The notes under the pieces were generated by a model, which ran no database searches, had not been told where the DNA came from, and was given only the letters and a program-made list of their open reading frames with translations. A stretch of 64,000 nt of DNA from assembly GCA_903840435.1 (NCBI GenBank), contig CAIMFV010000023.1, forward strand, positions 62,001-126,000, read 5' to 3'. The stretch is from an uncultured Caulobacterales bacterium (GTDB taxonomy: Bacteria > Pseudomonadota > Alphaproteobacteria > Caulobacterales > Caulobacteraceae). The stretch's first letter is position 1; the number at the start of each line of letters is the position of its first letter. This document shows positions 35,925 to 45,583 of this stretch, one piece after another. A program made the position numbers and the translations under genes.

Positions 35925-37223
35925 GTGCCTCGCCTAATCCTATCTTTTCTCGGCATAGCCGTCTCGCTTATTAGCTTGAACGGGCTGGCTCTGGCCGCGC
36001 CCCTTCCCGCCTGGGTCGAATATGGCCCTCACGGTCCGGAGTTGCGCGCCGTCGCACCCGCCGCCAGTCCCTGCCCCACAGCCCTGGTCGACGGTGTCAC
36101 TGCCGCCACGAAGGAAGGTGTCGCGGGCGATGCCGACTTCCCCAAGCTCTGCCGACTGGCGCTCAAGGCCGGGCAAAATGTTGCGATCGGTAATTTGCGT
36201 TTGCGCGCGCCCGAGGCGCCAAGGCGGATTATCATTATTGGCGATACGGGCTGTCGTCTGCATGGGGCGAGTGTTCAGCCTTGTAATGATCCAAAAGGCT
36301 GGCCGTTTCCGAAAATCGCCAAGATCGCCGCCGCCCATGCACCGGACTTGGTGATCCATGTCGGCGATTACTATTACCGGGAAACCCCGTGTCCGATTAC
36401 CCAACCCCTGTGTGCAGGCTCGCCATCTGGCGATCACTGGCTCACCTGGCGGGCTGACTTTTTCGATCCGGCAGCGCCGCTCCTGCAGACCACGCCCTTT
36501 GTGTTTGTGCGCGGCAATCACGAACAGTGTCACAGGGGCGGGAAGGGTTGGTCGCGCCTGTTGGAGCCCACCTCGCCGGGAACCCCCTGTCGCGACCTGT
36601 CGCCATCTTTTTTTTGGAGCTGGCCAACCTTGGCGCTTGCAACCCTCGACTCCTCCAGCGCTGAGGATCGCGAGGTCAATAGCCGCGTCGTGGAGGATCT
36701 GAAGACCCAACTGAGCACCATTGCAGAGGCTGAACGCACCAGTCCCAATCCGCAACAACCGCTATTTGTGCTGACCCACAGGCCCATCTGGGCGCTCGTG
36801 CCGGTTGCCCAACTCGGACCCTTTGGCAGTCTTGATGTGGCGATCAATCGCACCTTACAGGCCGCCGTACGCGGGCGACTGCCAGACGGAACCGGAATGG
36901 TGATTTCAGGCCACATCCACCACTTTGCCGCCTATGATTTTGCCGGTGCACGGCCAGCCCAATTGGTGGCAGGCGAGGGGGGCGACACGCCAGAATTTGC
37001 GGATCTCCCCCGCTTTGATCGGACGACAGGCAATGTCGACGGTTTGCGACCCACCCGGCTCAGCTTCGCCCGCTACGGCTATGTGTTGATGGAGCGGCAA
37101 GGCGAAGCATGGCGGATCGAAGCGCGCGGCCTGGAAGATGAGGTGATTGCGGTTTGCACGGCGAGCGAAAGACGCCTTGTCTGCCAAACACCAGGCGGCG
37201 CTCCGACGAAAGCGCGCCGTTAG
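35925..37223 (+). CDS. secreted metallophosphoesterase
   Basis: A 432-residue calcineurin-like phosphoesterase. An N-terminal signal peptide (LILSFLGIAVSLISLNGLAL, AAPLPAW cleavage region) points to export. Metal motifs are IIIIGDTGCRLHG, VIHVGDYYYRE, VFVRGNHEQC, LFVLTHRPIW and MVISGHIHHFAA, complete for the superfamily. Many Cys pairs fit a periplasmic enzyme. Substrate unknown (nucleotide, phosphate ester or phosphodiester). Start is GTG 35925, 9 bases after the ispG stop; the ribosome-binding site is weak. Confidence 0.85.
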   Translation: MPRLILSFLGIAVSLISLNGLALAAPLPAWVEYGPHGPELRAVAPAASPCPTALVDGVTAATKEGVAGDADFPKLCRLALKAGQNVAIGNLRLRAPEAPRRIIIIGDTGCRLHGASVQPCNDPKGWPFPKIAKIAAAHAPDLVIHVGDYYYRETPCPITQPLCAGSPSGDHWLTWRADFFDPAAPLLQTTPFVFVRGNHEQCHRGGKGWSRLLEPTSPGTPCRDLSPSFFWSWPTLALATLDSSSAEDREVNSRVVEDLKTQLSTIAEAERTSPNPQQPLFVLTHRPIWALVPVAQLGPFGSLDVAINRTLQAAVRGRLPDGTGMVISGHIHHFAAYDFAGARPAQLVAGEGGDTPEFADLPRFDRTTGNVDGLRPTRLSFARYGYVLMERQGEAWRIEARGLEDEVIAVCTASERRLVCQTPGGAPTKARR

Positions 37224-37270
37224 CGTTTGTCAGGAAAAAGTAGGATCCGGTTTTTCCGAAAAGACAAACG
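37224..37270. terminator. bidirectional hairpin between convergent genes
   Basis: CGTTTGTC (37224-37231) pairs with GACAAACG (37263-37270), with an inner GGAAAAA/TTTTTCC stem and an 11-base loop. The hairpin fills the gap between convergent genes (the phosphoesterase and the basic protein). No long T run is present on either side, so termination is inferred from position and stem strength. Confidence 0.5.
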
Positions 37271-37290
37271 AAAAGAGACACTAATCGCCC

Positions 37291-37716
37291 TTAGCTTTCC
37301 TCTTCGGGGTCGGTCGCCACAGCCGGACGTCGGGATCGGAAGCCTTTACGCCCCTGACTTGCTCCCTCCGTCGACTTGCGGGCCTTGGCCGTGATTTCTT
37401 TCAGCTTGTAGGTTTGTAACACCGATAGGGCCGCCCCCGGCGCGCCCTTGTCTGGATCGGCAAAGGCGCGGCCATAGGTCTTTAGCCGCGCTTCGACATC
37501 GGTCAGGAACGCGTCTTCCCAGGGGCTGAACGCCACACCCGCCTTGGCGGCGGTGCGCTCGGCCTTTTTCACCGCCTTTAGGGCGAGCTTGGCCGAAACC
37601 TCGCGAAAACTGGGACGCGGCTTGGTGTCGCCGTGCGCCTTATTTTTCGTCGTCCGCTCGCCCGCCTTAGCGCCGTGGGACTTAAACCCGCCGCCGCCCT
37701 TCGATTTAAAACTCAA
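37291..37716 (-). CDS. lysine-rich conserved hypothetical protein, coupled to gapR
   Basis: A 141-residue, strongly basic protein. It starts [20 protein letters not shown] and continues with a helical core ([40 protein letters not shown]) and a flexible tail rich in Lys and Ser. [20 protein letters not shown] is a recognisable segment in alphaproteobacterial relatives (from memory). The start overlaps the gapR stop by 4 bases, so the two are co-translated. A nucleic-acid or nucleoid-related role is a guess from charge and partner only. Confidence 0.7.
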   Translation of the reverse strand: MSFKSKGGGGFKSHGAKAGERTTKNKAHGDTKPRPSFREVSAKLALKAVKKAERTAAKAGVAFSPWEDAFLTDVEARLKTYGRAFADPDKGAPGAALSVLQTYKLKEITAKARKSTEGASQGRKGFRSRRPAVATDPEEES

Positions 37717-37994
37717 AGACCGCCAATCGCCGAGAGGTAGAGGTCGATCAAGGCTTCTTCTTCCAAGCGCTTGGCCCGGTCCTGTTTGCGCATGCGCACG
37801 ACTTTCCGCAAAATCTTGGTGTCGAAGCCTTCTCCCTTGGCCTCGGCATAGACCTCTTTCAGGTCCTCCATGATCGCCGCCTTGTCCACCTCAAGTCGCT
37901 CAATGCGCTCAATAATGGTGCGCAAACGGCCCTGCGCCGCTTGGTTCAACACGTCGTCGGAAGACGGGGTGGAAAAGGCGGTGTCGTCGGCCAT
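37713..37994 (-). CDS. gapR: GapR family DNA-binding protein (DUF2312)
   Basis: GapR is the alphaproteobacterial nucleoid protein that encircles overtwisted DNA ahead of polymerases and aids gyrase and topoisomerase IV. The 93-residue product matches the short family: [40 protein letters not shown], and [20 protein letters not shown], the basic tetramer-forming helical region. ATG 37994 fits the family start (MADD). It lies between prfA and a basic protein on the minus strand. Confidence 0.92.
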   Translation of the reverse strand: MADDTAFSTPSSDDVLNQAAQGRLRTIIERIERLEVDKAAIMEDLKEVYAEAKGEGFDTKILRKVVRMRKQDRAKRLEEEALIDLYLSAIGGL

Positions 37995-38113
37995 GGAGCA
38001 GTCTTTCTTGCGGAGGCGGAACAAGGGCTTGGCGAAATTAGAGCATTTCTATGCGAGAGGAAACGGCTTTCTCGTGAAAAATACTCAATATTTAGAGTGG
38101 TTTATAAGATCGC

Positions 38114-39187
38114 CTAACTGAACTCGCTTTCCAGTGCGGCGAGGCGTTCAGCCTGATCCTCAGCGATCAGGGCGTTGATCAATTCATCCAACCCATCCCC
38201 TTCCAAGACCTTGGGCAGGGTATAGAGGGTGAGGTTGATCCGATGGTCACTGACCCGGCCTTGCGGGAAATTATAGGTGCGGATGCGCTCAGATCGGTCG
38301 CCGGACCCGACTTGGGATTTGCGGCTCTCGGCGCGCTCGGCGTCGAGTGCCGTGCGCTGCTGGTCATAGAGCCGCGCCTGCAGGACCTTCATCGCCTTGG
38401 CGCGGTTCTGGTGCTGGCTCTTTTCTGACGAGGTGACGACAATGCCTGTGGGGAGGTGGGTAATGCGCACGGCAGAGTCGGTTTTATTGACGTGCTGACC
38501 GCCAGCTCCCGACGAGCGATAGGTGTCGATCCGTAGGTCTGCGTCATTAATTTCAATCTCAACATTTTCCGGTTCCGGCAGGACCGCAACCGTCGCCGCT
38601 GAGGTATGGATGCGCCCGCCCGCCTCGGTTTCGGGCACCCGTTGCACCCGATGCACGCCGCTTTCAAACTTCAGCCGACCAAAGACGCCGTCGCCGGAAA
38701 TGGAGGCAATGATTTCCTTATAGCCGCCCATTTCGCCTTCTGAAGCGTCTTCGACCTCCAGTCGCCAGCCGCGCAGCGACGCATAGCGCTGGTACATGCG
38801 AAAGAGATCGCCCGCGAACAGCGCCGCCTCATCGCCACCGGTTCCGGCGCGAATTTCCAGGATCGCCGAGGCGTTTTCATCGCGATCCTTCGGGGCCAGC
38901 AACAGCGCCACCGCCCGTTCAGCCTCGGGCAGGTTGGCTTCAATGGCCAAAAGCTCGTCGCGGGCGAGGGCCGCCATTTCCCCGCCGCCTGCGATCATTT
39001 CATGCAGGTCTTCCGCTTCGCGACGGGCGCGCGCCAGGGCTTGCACCGCTTCGGCGACCGGCCGCAGTTCGGCATGTTCACGGCTGAGGCGGACAATTTC
39101 CTGCCCCTCGGTCGCCGCCGCCATACGGGCCTCGACCTCGCGGAAGCGGTCCATGACCTGTTCGAGCTTGGCGGAGGGGATGTGCAT
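38114..39187 (-). CDS. prfA: peptide chain release factor 1
   Basis: RF1 ends translation at UAA and UAG. The 357-residue protein has the GGQ catalytic loop in [20 protein letters not shown] and the codon-reading region [20 protein letters not shown] with a PxT-type tripeptide written [22 protein letters not shown] confirms domain 4. The methyltransferase prmC, usually next to it, is not adjacent; motA lies upstream and gapR downstream. Confidence 0.97.
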   Translation of the reverse strand: MHIPSAKLEQVMDRFREVEARMAAATEGQEIVRLSREHAELRPVAEAVQALARARREAEDLHEMIAGGGEMAALARDELLAIEANLPEAERAVALLLAPKDRDENASAILEIRAGTGGDEAALFAGDLFRMYQRYASLRGWRLEVEDASEGEMGGYKEIIASISGDGVFGRLKFESGVHRVQRVPETEAGGRIHTSAATVAVLPEPENVEIEINDADLRIDTYRSSGAGGQHVNKTDSAVRITHLPTGIVVTSSEKSQHQNRAKAMKVLQARLYDQQRTALDAERAESRKSQVGSGDRSERIRTYNFPQGRVSDHRINLTLYTLPKVLEGDGLDELINALIAEDQAERLAALESEFS

Positions 39188-39259
39188 AGAGGGTGCGGAT
39201 TTCTGCAGAGACGCCGTCTGGGGCGTCTCCCATAGCCCGACTTGACCGAGAAGAGAAGC

Positions 39260-40126
39260 TTAGGCCGCAGGCACCGCGTTCAATGCGGTTTCAAGCTCGC
39301 TAAAGCTGGGTTGCGAGGCGCTCGGCACCGCGCCGCGTCCGATCTCCACCGAGATCTGCGCCGCATTACCATGCAGGTGCGCAACCAGCACTGACTGGAT
39401 GATCCGATAGACGGATGCTTCTTCGTCGACGATTTCTTTCAGGCGTGTCGCCATGGGCGCCACCAGACCATAGGCGAGGAAGACGCCCAAAAAGGTGCCG
39501 ACCAGTGCGCCGCCGATCATGGCGCCAAGCACTTCCGGCGGTTCGGTAATCGAGCCCATGGTCTTGATCACGCCCAGGACGGCGGCGACAATACCCAGCG
39601 CAGGCAAGGCGTCGGCCAGGGATTGCAGAGCGTGGGCAGGCATCTGGGCTTCGTGGTGGTGCTTCTCCAACTGGCGCTCCATGGTGTCTTCCACCTGGTG
39701 CGGGTCTTCAAGGTTCATGGTCATCATGCGCAGCGTGTCGCAGATGAAGTCCATGGCGAAATGGTCCTTGAGGAGCTTCGGATATTTGGAGAAGATCGGG
39801 CTTGAATCGGGGTTTTCGATGTGGGTTTCGACGGCCACGACGCCCTTTTGCTTCATGGTCTTGGTCAGGATGAACAATAGCGACAAGATGTCGGTATAGT
39901 CTTGCGCCTTCCATTTGGGGCCGGCGAAAATCTTGCCAAACCCGCCTGCCGTCGCCTTGATGGTGGTCATGGAATTGGAGATCAAAAAGCTCGCCACGCC
40001 CGCGCCCAAAATGGCCATGAGCTCGTGGGGTGCAGCCTCAATGATCACGGCCATATTGCCGCCCGAGATGATGTAGCTGCCGAACACGAGGCCGAACAAC
40101 AACACGACACCGATGATTTGAAACAT
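39260..40126 (-). CDS. motA: flagellar motor stator protein MotA
   Basis: MotA is the stator subunit that couples ion flow to rotation. The 288-residue protein has the usual start (MFQIIGVVLLFGLVFGSYII), SGGNMAVIIEAAPHELMAIL, and four spans; the conserved prolines lie in SLADALPALGIVAAVLGVIK. The cytoplasmic loop (ILTKTMKQKGVVAVETHIEN) carries charged residues that meet FliG. GAGAGATC precedes ATG 40126. motB and other flagellar genes are not in the window, as in Caulobacter, where motA is also a separate gene. Confidence 0.95.
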   Translation of the reverse strand: MFQIIGVVLLFGLVFGSYIISGGNMAVIIEAAPHELMAILGAGVASFLISNSMTTIKATAGGFGKIFAGPKWKAQDYTDILSLLFILTKTMKQKGVVAVETHIENPDSSPIFSKYPKLLKDHFAMDFICDTLRMMTMNLEDPHQVEDTMERQLEKHHHEAQMPAHALQSLADALPALGIVAAVLGVIKTMGSITEPPEVLGAMIGGALVGTFLGVFLAYGLVAPMATRLKEIVDEEASVYRIIQSVLVAHLHGNAAQISVEIGRGAVPSASQPSFSELETALNAVPAA

Positions 40127-40235
40127 GATCTCTCGCCTGGTCTTGGCCCGCAAATTCAACGCCGATCATGACTTGGAAACCTTAAGACCGCGTGAGCATG
40201 ACGGGTCTGGAGCGCGTTTTTGCTCAGTGGCGCCT

Positions 40236-40676
40236 TTAGCCGTCGCGGCGCGCTATGGCCTTGAACAGGCCAACCCCGGTCATCAGCGTGCGATCGCCGA
40301 CCCAAATTCTTCCTTTGGTGGTGAAGACATCATCCTCAACCGCCAAAACCTCAGCCCCCGCCTCTACCCACTCGCCAAGCTTTGCCGATGACAAGAAGTC
40401 GCAGGTCAGTCGGACGGTGACCCAATAGGAAGACCGCTCGGCAGACACAATGCTGCCCCATGCCGCATCGGCCAGGGTCATCAGCATACCGCCGTGGGCA
40501 TTCATCATGCCGTTGCAATGGTGCTCTTGCACCCAAAAGCCCATGGTGGCGTGTCCGTCGTCCCAGGTCTTGCGGTAAAGGGGGCCGATCTGGCGACCAA
40601 ATCCGCGCCGCCAGTCGAGGGGCGTATAGCCGGGGGGCAGGGCGGACGGGTCGGGCGGGCTGCGGTCGTCGGACAT
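40236..40676 (-). CDS. PaaI-type hotdog thioesterase
   Basis: A 146-residue acyl-CoA thioesterase-like protein. The signature FWVQEHHCNGMMNAHGGMLM followed by TLADAAWGSIVSAE is the PaaI hotdog active-site helix (HGGxxxxxADxA). VTVRLTCDFLSSAKLGEWVE and the ending GVGLFKAI complete the fold. AAGGGGCC precedes the ATG. It lies 11 bases after the ABC1 kinase gene. Substrate unknown. Confidence 0.88.
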   Translation of the reverse strand: MSDDRSPPDPSALPPGYTPLDWRRGFGRQIGPLYRKTWDDGHATMGFWVQEHHCNGMMNAHGGMLMTLADAAWGSIVSAERSSYWVTVRLTCDFLSSAKLGEWVEAGAEVLAVEDDVFTTKGRIWVGDRTLMTGVGLFKAIARRDG

Positions 40677-40687
40677 GATGGCCCCTT

Positions 40688-42031
40688 CTAGAGTCCGACA
40701 GCGGCAAGGGCCACCGCCTGGCTTTGGGCCACGCGACTTTGCGAAAACCCGTCGAGAGAAGCCTCAAAGAGACTGCGCCAATTGAGCTCTGCGCCAAGGT
40801 GCAGAAAGGCGGCGCCCAGGCCTATGGCGGCCCGGTCCATAAAGACGAATTCGCGCGGCACGGTGACGGGTCCTAAGGCATTCAGCGCCTGTTTGACCTT
40901 AAAGGCCTCCTCGCGCCCGTAGCGGCTGGGCGCAATGCCGTCAGCGACGCTGCGCACCCGATCATCGAGCAAGGGGCCGTAGATGAACCGCGCCCACATG
41001 TTGAGAATGTCGATCAATTCGACGGTCAGACCCTTAAAGCCCCAGCTCTCATAGGCTGCCCATTGCTCGTCCCGGTCGCCGGACAACAGGGCGCGATAGA
41101 GCCGCACAACGCCCGCCACGAATGAGGGGGGGAAGATGCGCACACAACCAAAGTCGAGCAGATTTAACCGCTCGGCATGGGGGGTCAGGCTGTAATTGCC
41201 CAGGTGCGGATCGCCGTGAATGACGCCCAAATGGGTCATGGGTCGCCACCAAGCGTCAAATAAAAGGCTGGCGACGCGATTGCGGATGTCGAGCGGCGCA
41301 GAGGTAAATTTCATCAAGCCTTGGCCGTCGAGCCAGGTCATGGTCAAGAGGCGTTGGGTCGAAAGCTCGGCCATCGGCACGGGGATGGCGATGTCGTCGC
41401 GATCAGCGAAATAGGCTCCGTAAAGCTGCATCAACTTGGCTTCGTGGGCATAGTCCAGTTCTTCGCGAAGTCGGTCGCCGATCTCCTGACCCATCTCGGT
41501 TGGATCAATGGTTTTGTCGAGCCGCTTATAGAGCGAAAAGACCAGGCGCAATTGGCCCAGATCGCTCTCAACCGCGCTTTGCATATCTGGATATTGCAGC
41601 TTGACCGCCAGATCGCGGCCCTCGGCGCGCGCGCGGTGAACCTGTCCCAGCGAGGCGGCGTGGGCGGCTTCCAGCTCAAAGGCCTCAAACCTTGACCGCC
41701 AGTCCGGTCCGAGCTCGGCGGCCATGCGACGTCTGACGAAAGGCGCCCCCATGGCTGGTGCATTGGCTTGCAGCTCGGCCAACTCTTGCGCAAATTCCGG
41801 CGGCAAGAGGTCAGGCACGGTGGCGAGCATTTGCGCCGCCTTCATCAACGGGCCTTTTAGACCGCCCAAGGCCGCCTTTAGCGCCCGGGCATTGCGCGCG
41901 GTTTCGTCATCGCCCCCGATCAGCCGATTTGCCGACATTTGCGCGCCTGCCCGGCCGAGCCCTGCGCCGACCTTGGCAAAGCGCGACAGTCTGCCGCTCA
42001 ACCGGTCGCGTTCGGGATCTTGGTCCGTCAT
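40688..42031 (-). CDS. ABC1/AarF (UbiB-like) atypical kinase
   Basis: A 447-residue ABC1-family protein of the protein-kinase-like fold, the group that supports ubiquinone synthesis or lipid homeostasis. It has the KxGQ-like segment (LKGPLMKAAQMLATVPDLLP), AAHAASLGQVHRARAEGRDL with the lysine in VKLQYPDMQSAVESDL, and catalytic loop VIHGDPHLGNYSL with metal motif LLDFGCVRIF. It lacks an obvious C-terminal membrane anchor, so it is nearer to the AarF/AdcK branch than to UbiB itself. GGAGCGCGACCT precedes the start. Confidence 0.88.
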   Translation of the reverse strand: MTDQDPERDRLSGRLSRFAKVGAGLGRAGAQMSANRLIGGDDETARNARALKAALGGLKGPLMKAAQMLATVPDLLPPEFAQELAELQANAPAMGAPFVRRRMAAELGPDWRSRFEAFELEAAHAASLGQVHRARAEGRDLAVKLQYPDMQSAVESDLGQLRLVFSLYKRLDKTIDPTEMGQEIGDRLREELDYAHEAKLMQLYGAYFADRDDIAIPVPMAELSTQRLLTMTWLDGQGLMKFTSAPLDIRNRVASLLFDAWWRPMTHLGVIHGDPHLGNYSLTPHAERLNLLDFGCVRIFPPSFVAGVVRLYRALLSGDRDEQWAAYESWGFKGLTVELIDILNMWARFIYGPLLDDRVRSVADGIAPSRYGREEAFKVKQALNALGPVTVPREFVFMDRAAIGLGAAFLHLGAELNWRSLFEASLDGFSQSRVAQSQAVALAAVGL

Positions 42032-42085
42032 AGGTCGCGCTCCTCACGCCTTGGCGCGTTGGTCGTAAGATCAGGCACCCCCAGA

Positions 42086-43897
42086 TCAGGCACCTAGGGC
42101 TTCAAACTCATCAATCAAGCCCGCCAGCCGATCGCAGCCGCGCGACCAGAACACCTTTTCGCGCGGGTCGAGGCCGAACGGCGCCAGCGCCTCGACATAG
42201 GTCTTCGACCCGCCGCCTGCGAGCAGGCCTTCATAGATCGGCGCGAAGCTTTTCGGGTCTTCGCGGCGTTTCTCCATCAAGGCAGAGACCAGAAGGTCGC
42301 CAAAGGCATAGGCATAGACATAGAAGGGCGCATGGACGAAATGGCTGACATAGGCCCAATAATGTTCGTAGCCAGGATTGAGCGCCACGGCGGGGCCAAG
42401 GCTTTCGGCCATAATATCGAGCCACAGCCGACCGATCATGTCCGGGTCGAGCTCACCCTTTTCGCGCTCGGCGTGGAACCGGGTTTCGAACTGGTGAAAT
42501 GAGATTTGCCGCACGACGGTATTGAGGCCGTCTTCGATCTTTCCGGCCAGCAGCGCCCGCCGCTCCTCCTTGGCGCAGTCGGCCAATATGCGATCAAACA
42601 CAAGGCCTTCGCCAAAAATCGAGGCGGTCTCAGCCAGGGTGAGGGGCGTTGAGGCCAGGAGCGTGCCTAAGGGCTTGGCCAGTTGCTGGTGCACCGCATG
42701 GCCAAGCTCGTGGGCCAAGGTCAAAACATCACGCCTTTCGCCCATATAGTTGAGGAAGACATAAGGGTGACGGTCGGCAGTCACCGGGTGGGAATAGGCG
42801 CCGGAGGATTTGCCGGGACGGGGACGGGCGTCGATCCAGGGCTCAGAGAGGATCAGGCGGGCCTGTTCGGCGAATTGGGGTGACAGATCCGAGAAGGCTT
42901 CCAAAACCATGGCCTTGGCTTGGTCCCAACTATAGAGTCTTGGTGGCGCGTCCAGGATCGGTGCGTTCCGATCCCAATAGTTTAACTGCTTCACGCCCAG
43001 CGCCTTGGCCTTTAAGCCATAGTAGCGGTGGGAGAGGCGCGGATAGGCTTCGACAACGGCGGCCTCTAAGGCGTCAACCGAACTTGCATCCACCTCATTG
43101 GCCAGGTGGCGCGATTGGGCCGGACTTGGGAATTTCCGCCAGCGGTCCTCGATCTGTTTTTCATAGGCCACGGTGTTGAAGGCGAGCGCCAGGACCGGGG
43201 TCTTTTCGCTCAAGGCTTGTGCCAGTCCTTCGGCGGCCTTGGCGCGCACCTCAGCGGAGCGGTCCGAAAGCCGGTTTAGGGCTTCCGGCAGGGTCAAACT
43301 GTCGCCGTCGCAAGTGGCTTTCAGGCCGGCCAAGGTTTCGTCGAACAGCCGCGTCCAATTGGCCACAGCTGGACTGCGGTCCATCAGCAAGGCTTCAAGA
43401 TCGGGCGACAATTCATGCTCACGGCTCAACCGGACCTGCCGCAGCCAGGGCCGCCATTTGGCCGCATCCGGATGGGCGCGCAGGGCCGCTTCCAACTCCC
43501 AGTCCTCAATCTGGTTGATTTCGAGTGTCAGAAACAGGGTTTCCCCTGCCAAGGCGGCGTACCTCGCCCTTTGGTCGGCCTCAAATTTTGCCAGCCTTGG
43601 ATTGTCGCGAGCCGTGGAGGTCAGCAATCCGGCATAGGCGCCGATTGCGCCGAGCAGATTTGATATTTTCTCGTAGAGCCCAATGGCTTCGCCGATGACC
43701 AGACCCAGCCGACCGGCGCTGGCCCGCGAGGCAATGATGGCGCCCTTCAGCCGCGCCAGTTCCGCCACCAAGGCCTTGGCAGCCTGAAAGTCGGTCTCGA
43801 TTTTTGGATCGTCCGTGTCGCGGTAGAGGTCGTCCAGCGACCAGAGCGGCAGGTCGTTTACGTCGGTCTCGTGCATGTCGTTCGCCATGCTGGCCAT
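42086..43897 (-). CDS. pepF: oligoendopeptidase F (M3 metallopeptidase)
   Basis: A cytosolic zinc peptidase that degrades oligopeptides. The zinc motif HExxH is in VLTLAHELGHAVHQQLAKPL with a downstream Glu in LTLAETASIFGEGLVF. RYYGLKAKALGVKQLNYWDR and FVHAPFYVYAYAFGDLLVSA are M3B family blocks. The length, about 603 residues, is right. The start is uncertain among ATG 43897, 43888 and 43876; GGTGGTCC precedes the first. Confidence 0.93.
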   Translation of the reverse strand: MASMANDMHETDVNDLPLWSLDDLYRDTDDPKIETDFQAAKALVAELARLKGAIIASRASAGRLGLVIGEAIGLYEKISNLLGAIGAYAGLLTSTARDNPRLAKFEADQRARYAALAGETLFLTLEINQIEDWELEAALRAHPDAAKWRPWLRQVRLSREHELSPDLEALLMDRSPAVANWTRLFDETLAGLKATCDGDSLTLPEALNRLSDRSAEVRAKAAEGLAQALSEKTPVLALAFNTVAYEKQIEDRWRKFPSPAQSRHLANEVDASSVDALEAAVVEAYPRLSHRYYGLKAKALGVKQLNYWDRNAPILDAPPRLYSWDQAKAMVLEAFSDLSPQFAEQARLILSEPWIDARPRPGKSSGAYSHPVTADRHPYVFLNYMGERRDVLTLAHELGHAVHQQLAKPLGTLLASTPLTLAETASIFGEGLVFDRILADCAKEERRALLAGKIEDGLNTVVRQISFHQFETRFHAEREKGELDPDMIGRLWLDIMAESLGPAVALNPGYEHYWAYVSHFVHAPFYVYAYAFGDLLVSALMEKRREDPKSFAPIYEGLLAGGGSKTYVEALAPFGLDPREKVFWSRGCDRLAGLIDEFEALGA

Positions 43898-43985
43898 ATG
43901 GACCACCGACCGGTGCTAATCAACGGGCGATCGATTGGCTTGCGCTTTTGGCCGCATGCGGGGCAAGTCGGCGGCAGGTTTCACC

Positions 43986-44384
43986 TCAAGGCGCCGAAAG
44001 TAGCGCTGCGTCGGCCCGCCCCGCTTCGCTCAGCCTTTGGGCTTCTACCTGGGTCTCGCGTCCGCAATCGGCGAACTTGGCTTTCTCATCATTGAAACCG
44101 ACATTGAACCGCTCGACCAGCCGTCGACGCAAGTCGGCGGCGCCGTTCAAGCCTTCGGGGGCTTCCAGCCGCAGCAAGGTCTGCATGCGATCATACCAGC
44201 TGCCATTTTCATCGCCCTGGCACACCTGCCGCAAGGCATGGGTGCGCCCCAGCGTCTCGGCGAGCCGCAGCACGATCTCTGTCTGTTGCGGCGACCTTGG
44301 CGCCGGTGCGGCAAAGGCGGTCCAGGCCAATAAAGCCAAGGCTATGCCGCTAGACGCGCCGATGGGCCCCGCGCCCGACCTCAT
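43986..44384 (-). CDS. TIGR02301-like exported protein
   Basis: A 132-residue protein with an N-terminal hydrophobic signal (GIALALLAWTAFAAPAPRSP). The body is ETLGRTHALRQVCQGDENGS, WYDRMQTLLRLEAPEGLNGA, LVERFNVGFNDEKAKFADCG with a Cys pair, and a final helix rich in Glu/Ala. This follows the small family TIGR02301 of alphaproteobacteria, role unknown. ATG 44384 overlaps the nitronate monooxygenase stop by 4 bases, so the two are coupled. Confidence 0.8.
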   Translation of the reverse strand: MRSGAGPIGASSGIALALLAWTAFAAPAPRSPQQTEIVLRLAETLGRTHALRQVCQGDENGSWYDRMQTLLRLEAPEGLNGAADLRRRLVERFNVGFNDEKAKFADCGRETQVEAQRLSEAGRADAALLSAP

Positions 44385-45352
44385 GCTGGGGCGGACAAGG
44401 CCGCAAGCCTTGCGATGGTCGCCTGGGCTTCGGCCACGACTTGACGCACGACATCGCCCGCAGGTTGCACAGCGCTGACCCCGCCCGCCGACTGGCCCAT
44501 GGCAAAGCAGGAGCGGTCCCTGTCGAGACCCTCCAACTGGCCCCCAATGCCGCCGATCACGCCTTCGCGCACCGACAACATGGCTTGCAGGGGGAAGGGC
44601 TGAATAGCGTTGGGACGGGTTTCCCAATCCTCGACATAGGGGTTTTTTAGGACGCGCATTGGCTTGCCGCTATAGCAGCGGGTCCGCACAGTGTCCTCGT
44701 CTCGAGCGCCCAAGATCGCGTCGCGATAAAGGCCCCCGGCATGGGCCTCGGGCGTGGCGATGAACCGGGTGCCCATCCAGACGGCCTGGGCCCCCAGACT
44801 GAGGGCGGCGGCGAGGCCGCGACCATCATAAAGCCCGCCTGCGGCGGCGACTGGGATCTTCACCCGCTCGACCGCTTGCGCCACCAGAGGCAGGGTGCCG
44901 ACGAGTCCTGTATGGCCGCCGCCTTCGCCGCCTTGGCAGATCACCGCGTCACAGCCGGCCTGTTCAGCCTTTTCGGCGTGGCGGACGGTCCCGCAGACCA
45001 CCATGACCTTTAGCCCCGCCGATTTGAGCCGCTGCAGGATGGGTGTCGGAATGCCAAGCCCGGCAATGAAGGCGGAGGCACCTTCGTCAATTATGACATC
45101 GACGCTGTCGGTCAGCGATTCTGGGGATGCAGCCAGGAGGTCAACGCCAAAGGGGCGTGAGGTCAGCTTGCGCACCTTGCGCATCTCCTCGCGAATGGCG
45201 TCGGGCCCAAGGCCCGCCATGCCCAAAACACCATAGCCGCCTGCATTAGAGACCGCGGCGGCGAGCTCGGCATAGGCGACGCCGCCCATGCCCGCCAACA
45301 GGATCGGGTGCTCAATCTCGAGCATATGGCAAAGCGGTGTCTTCAGGGCCAT
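44381..45352 (-). CDS. nitronate monooxygenase family FMN protein
   Basis: A 323-residue TIM-barrel flavoprotein of the nitronate monooxygenase / 2-nitropropane dioxygenase family. ILLAGMGGVAYAELAAAVSN, NAGGYGVLGMAGLGP, VICQGGEGGGHTGLVGTLPL (with the conserved GGEAGGH-like loop and catalytic His) and VPVAAAGGLYDGRGLAAALS-like FMN-binding loop are present. Role may be nitroalkane detoxification or an enoyl-reductase-like function. Start ATG 45352 or nearby. Confidence 0.9.
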   Translation of the reverse strand: MALKTPLCHMLEIEHPILLAGMGGVAYAELAAAVSNAGGYGVLGMAGLGPDAIREEMRKVRKLTSRPFGVDLLAASPESLTDSVDVIIDEGASAFIAGLGIPTPILQRLKSAGLKVMVVCGTVRHAEKAEQAGCDAVICQGGEGGGHTGLVGTLPLVAQAVERVKIPVAAAGGLYDGRGLAAALSLGAQAVWMGTRFIATPEAHAGGLYRDAILGARDEDTVRTRCYSGKPMRVLKNPYVEDWETRPNAIQPFPLQAMLSVREGVIGGIGGQLEGLDRDRSCFAMGQSAGGVSAVQPAGDVVRQVVAEAQATIARLAALSAPA

Positions 45353-45444
45353 GGTCGGCGCGCTCCCGGTGCGGCCCCTCGAAGCAGGGGCTCTGTCTTT
45401 GTCACTATGCCCAATCCGCAGCGAAAGATTACAAAAAATTACGC

Positions 45445-45484
45445 TTGCGTTCCCGAGCCAGAGTGCTATCTAAGCATTGCTTAG
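45445..45484 (+). promoter_or_regulatory. promoter with overlapping palindrome before the CC_3452-like gene
   Basis: TTGCGT (45445-45450) and TATCTA (45467-45472) with a 16-base spacer form a promoter-like pair. CTAAGCA-T-TGCTTAG (45470-45484), a perfect 7-base-arm palindrome, overlaps the -10 and start point, where a repressor could bind. The leader to ATG 45584 would be about 100 bases. Confidence 0.4.
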
Positions 45485-45583
45485 TTCTGGGCTGCGAGCA
45501 AATCGGTGGGGATACCGAGACGCAAGTCCCTGAATATAAGACCCTTTGAGGGTATTTCCTCCCCGAAACGTCAGGAGTCCTCC

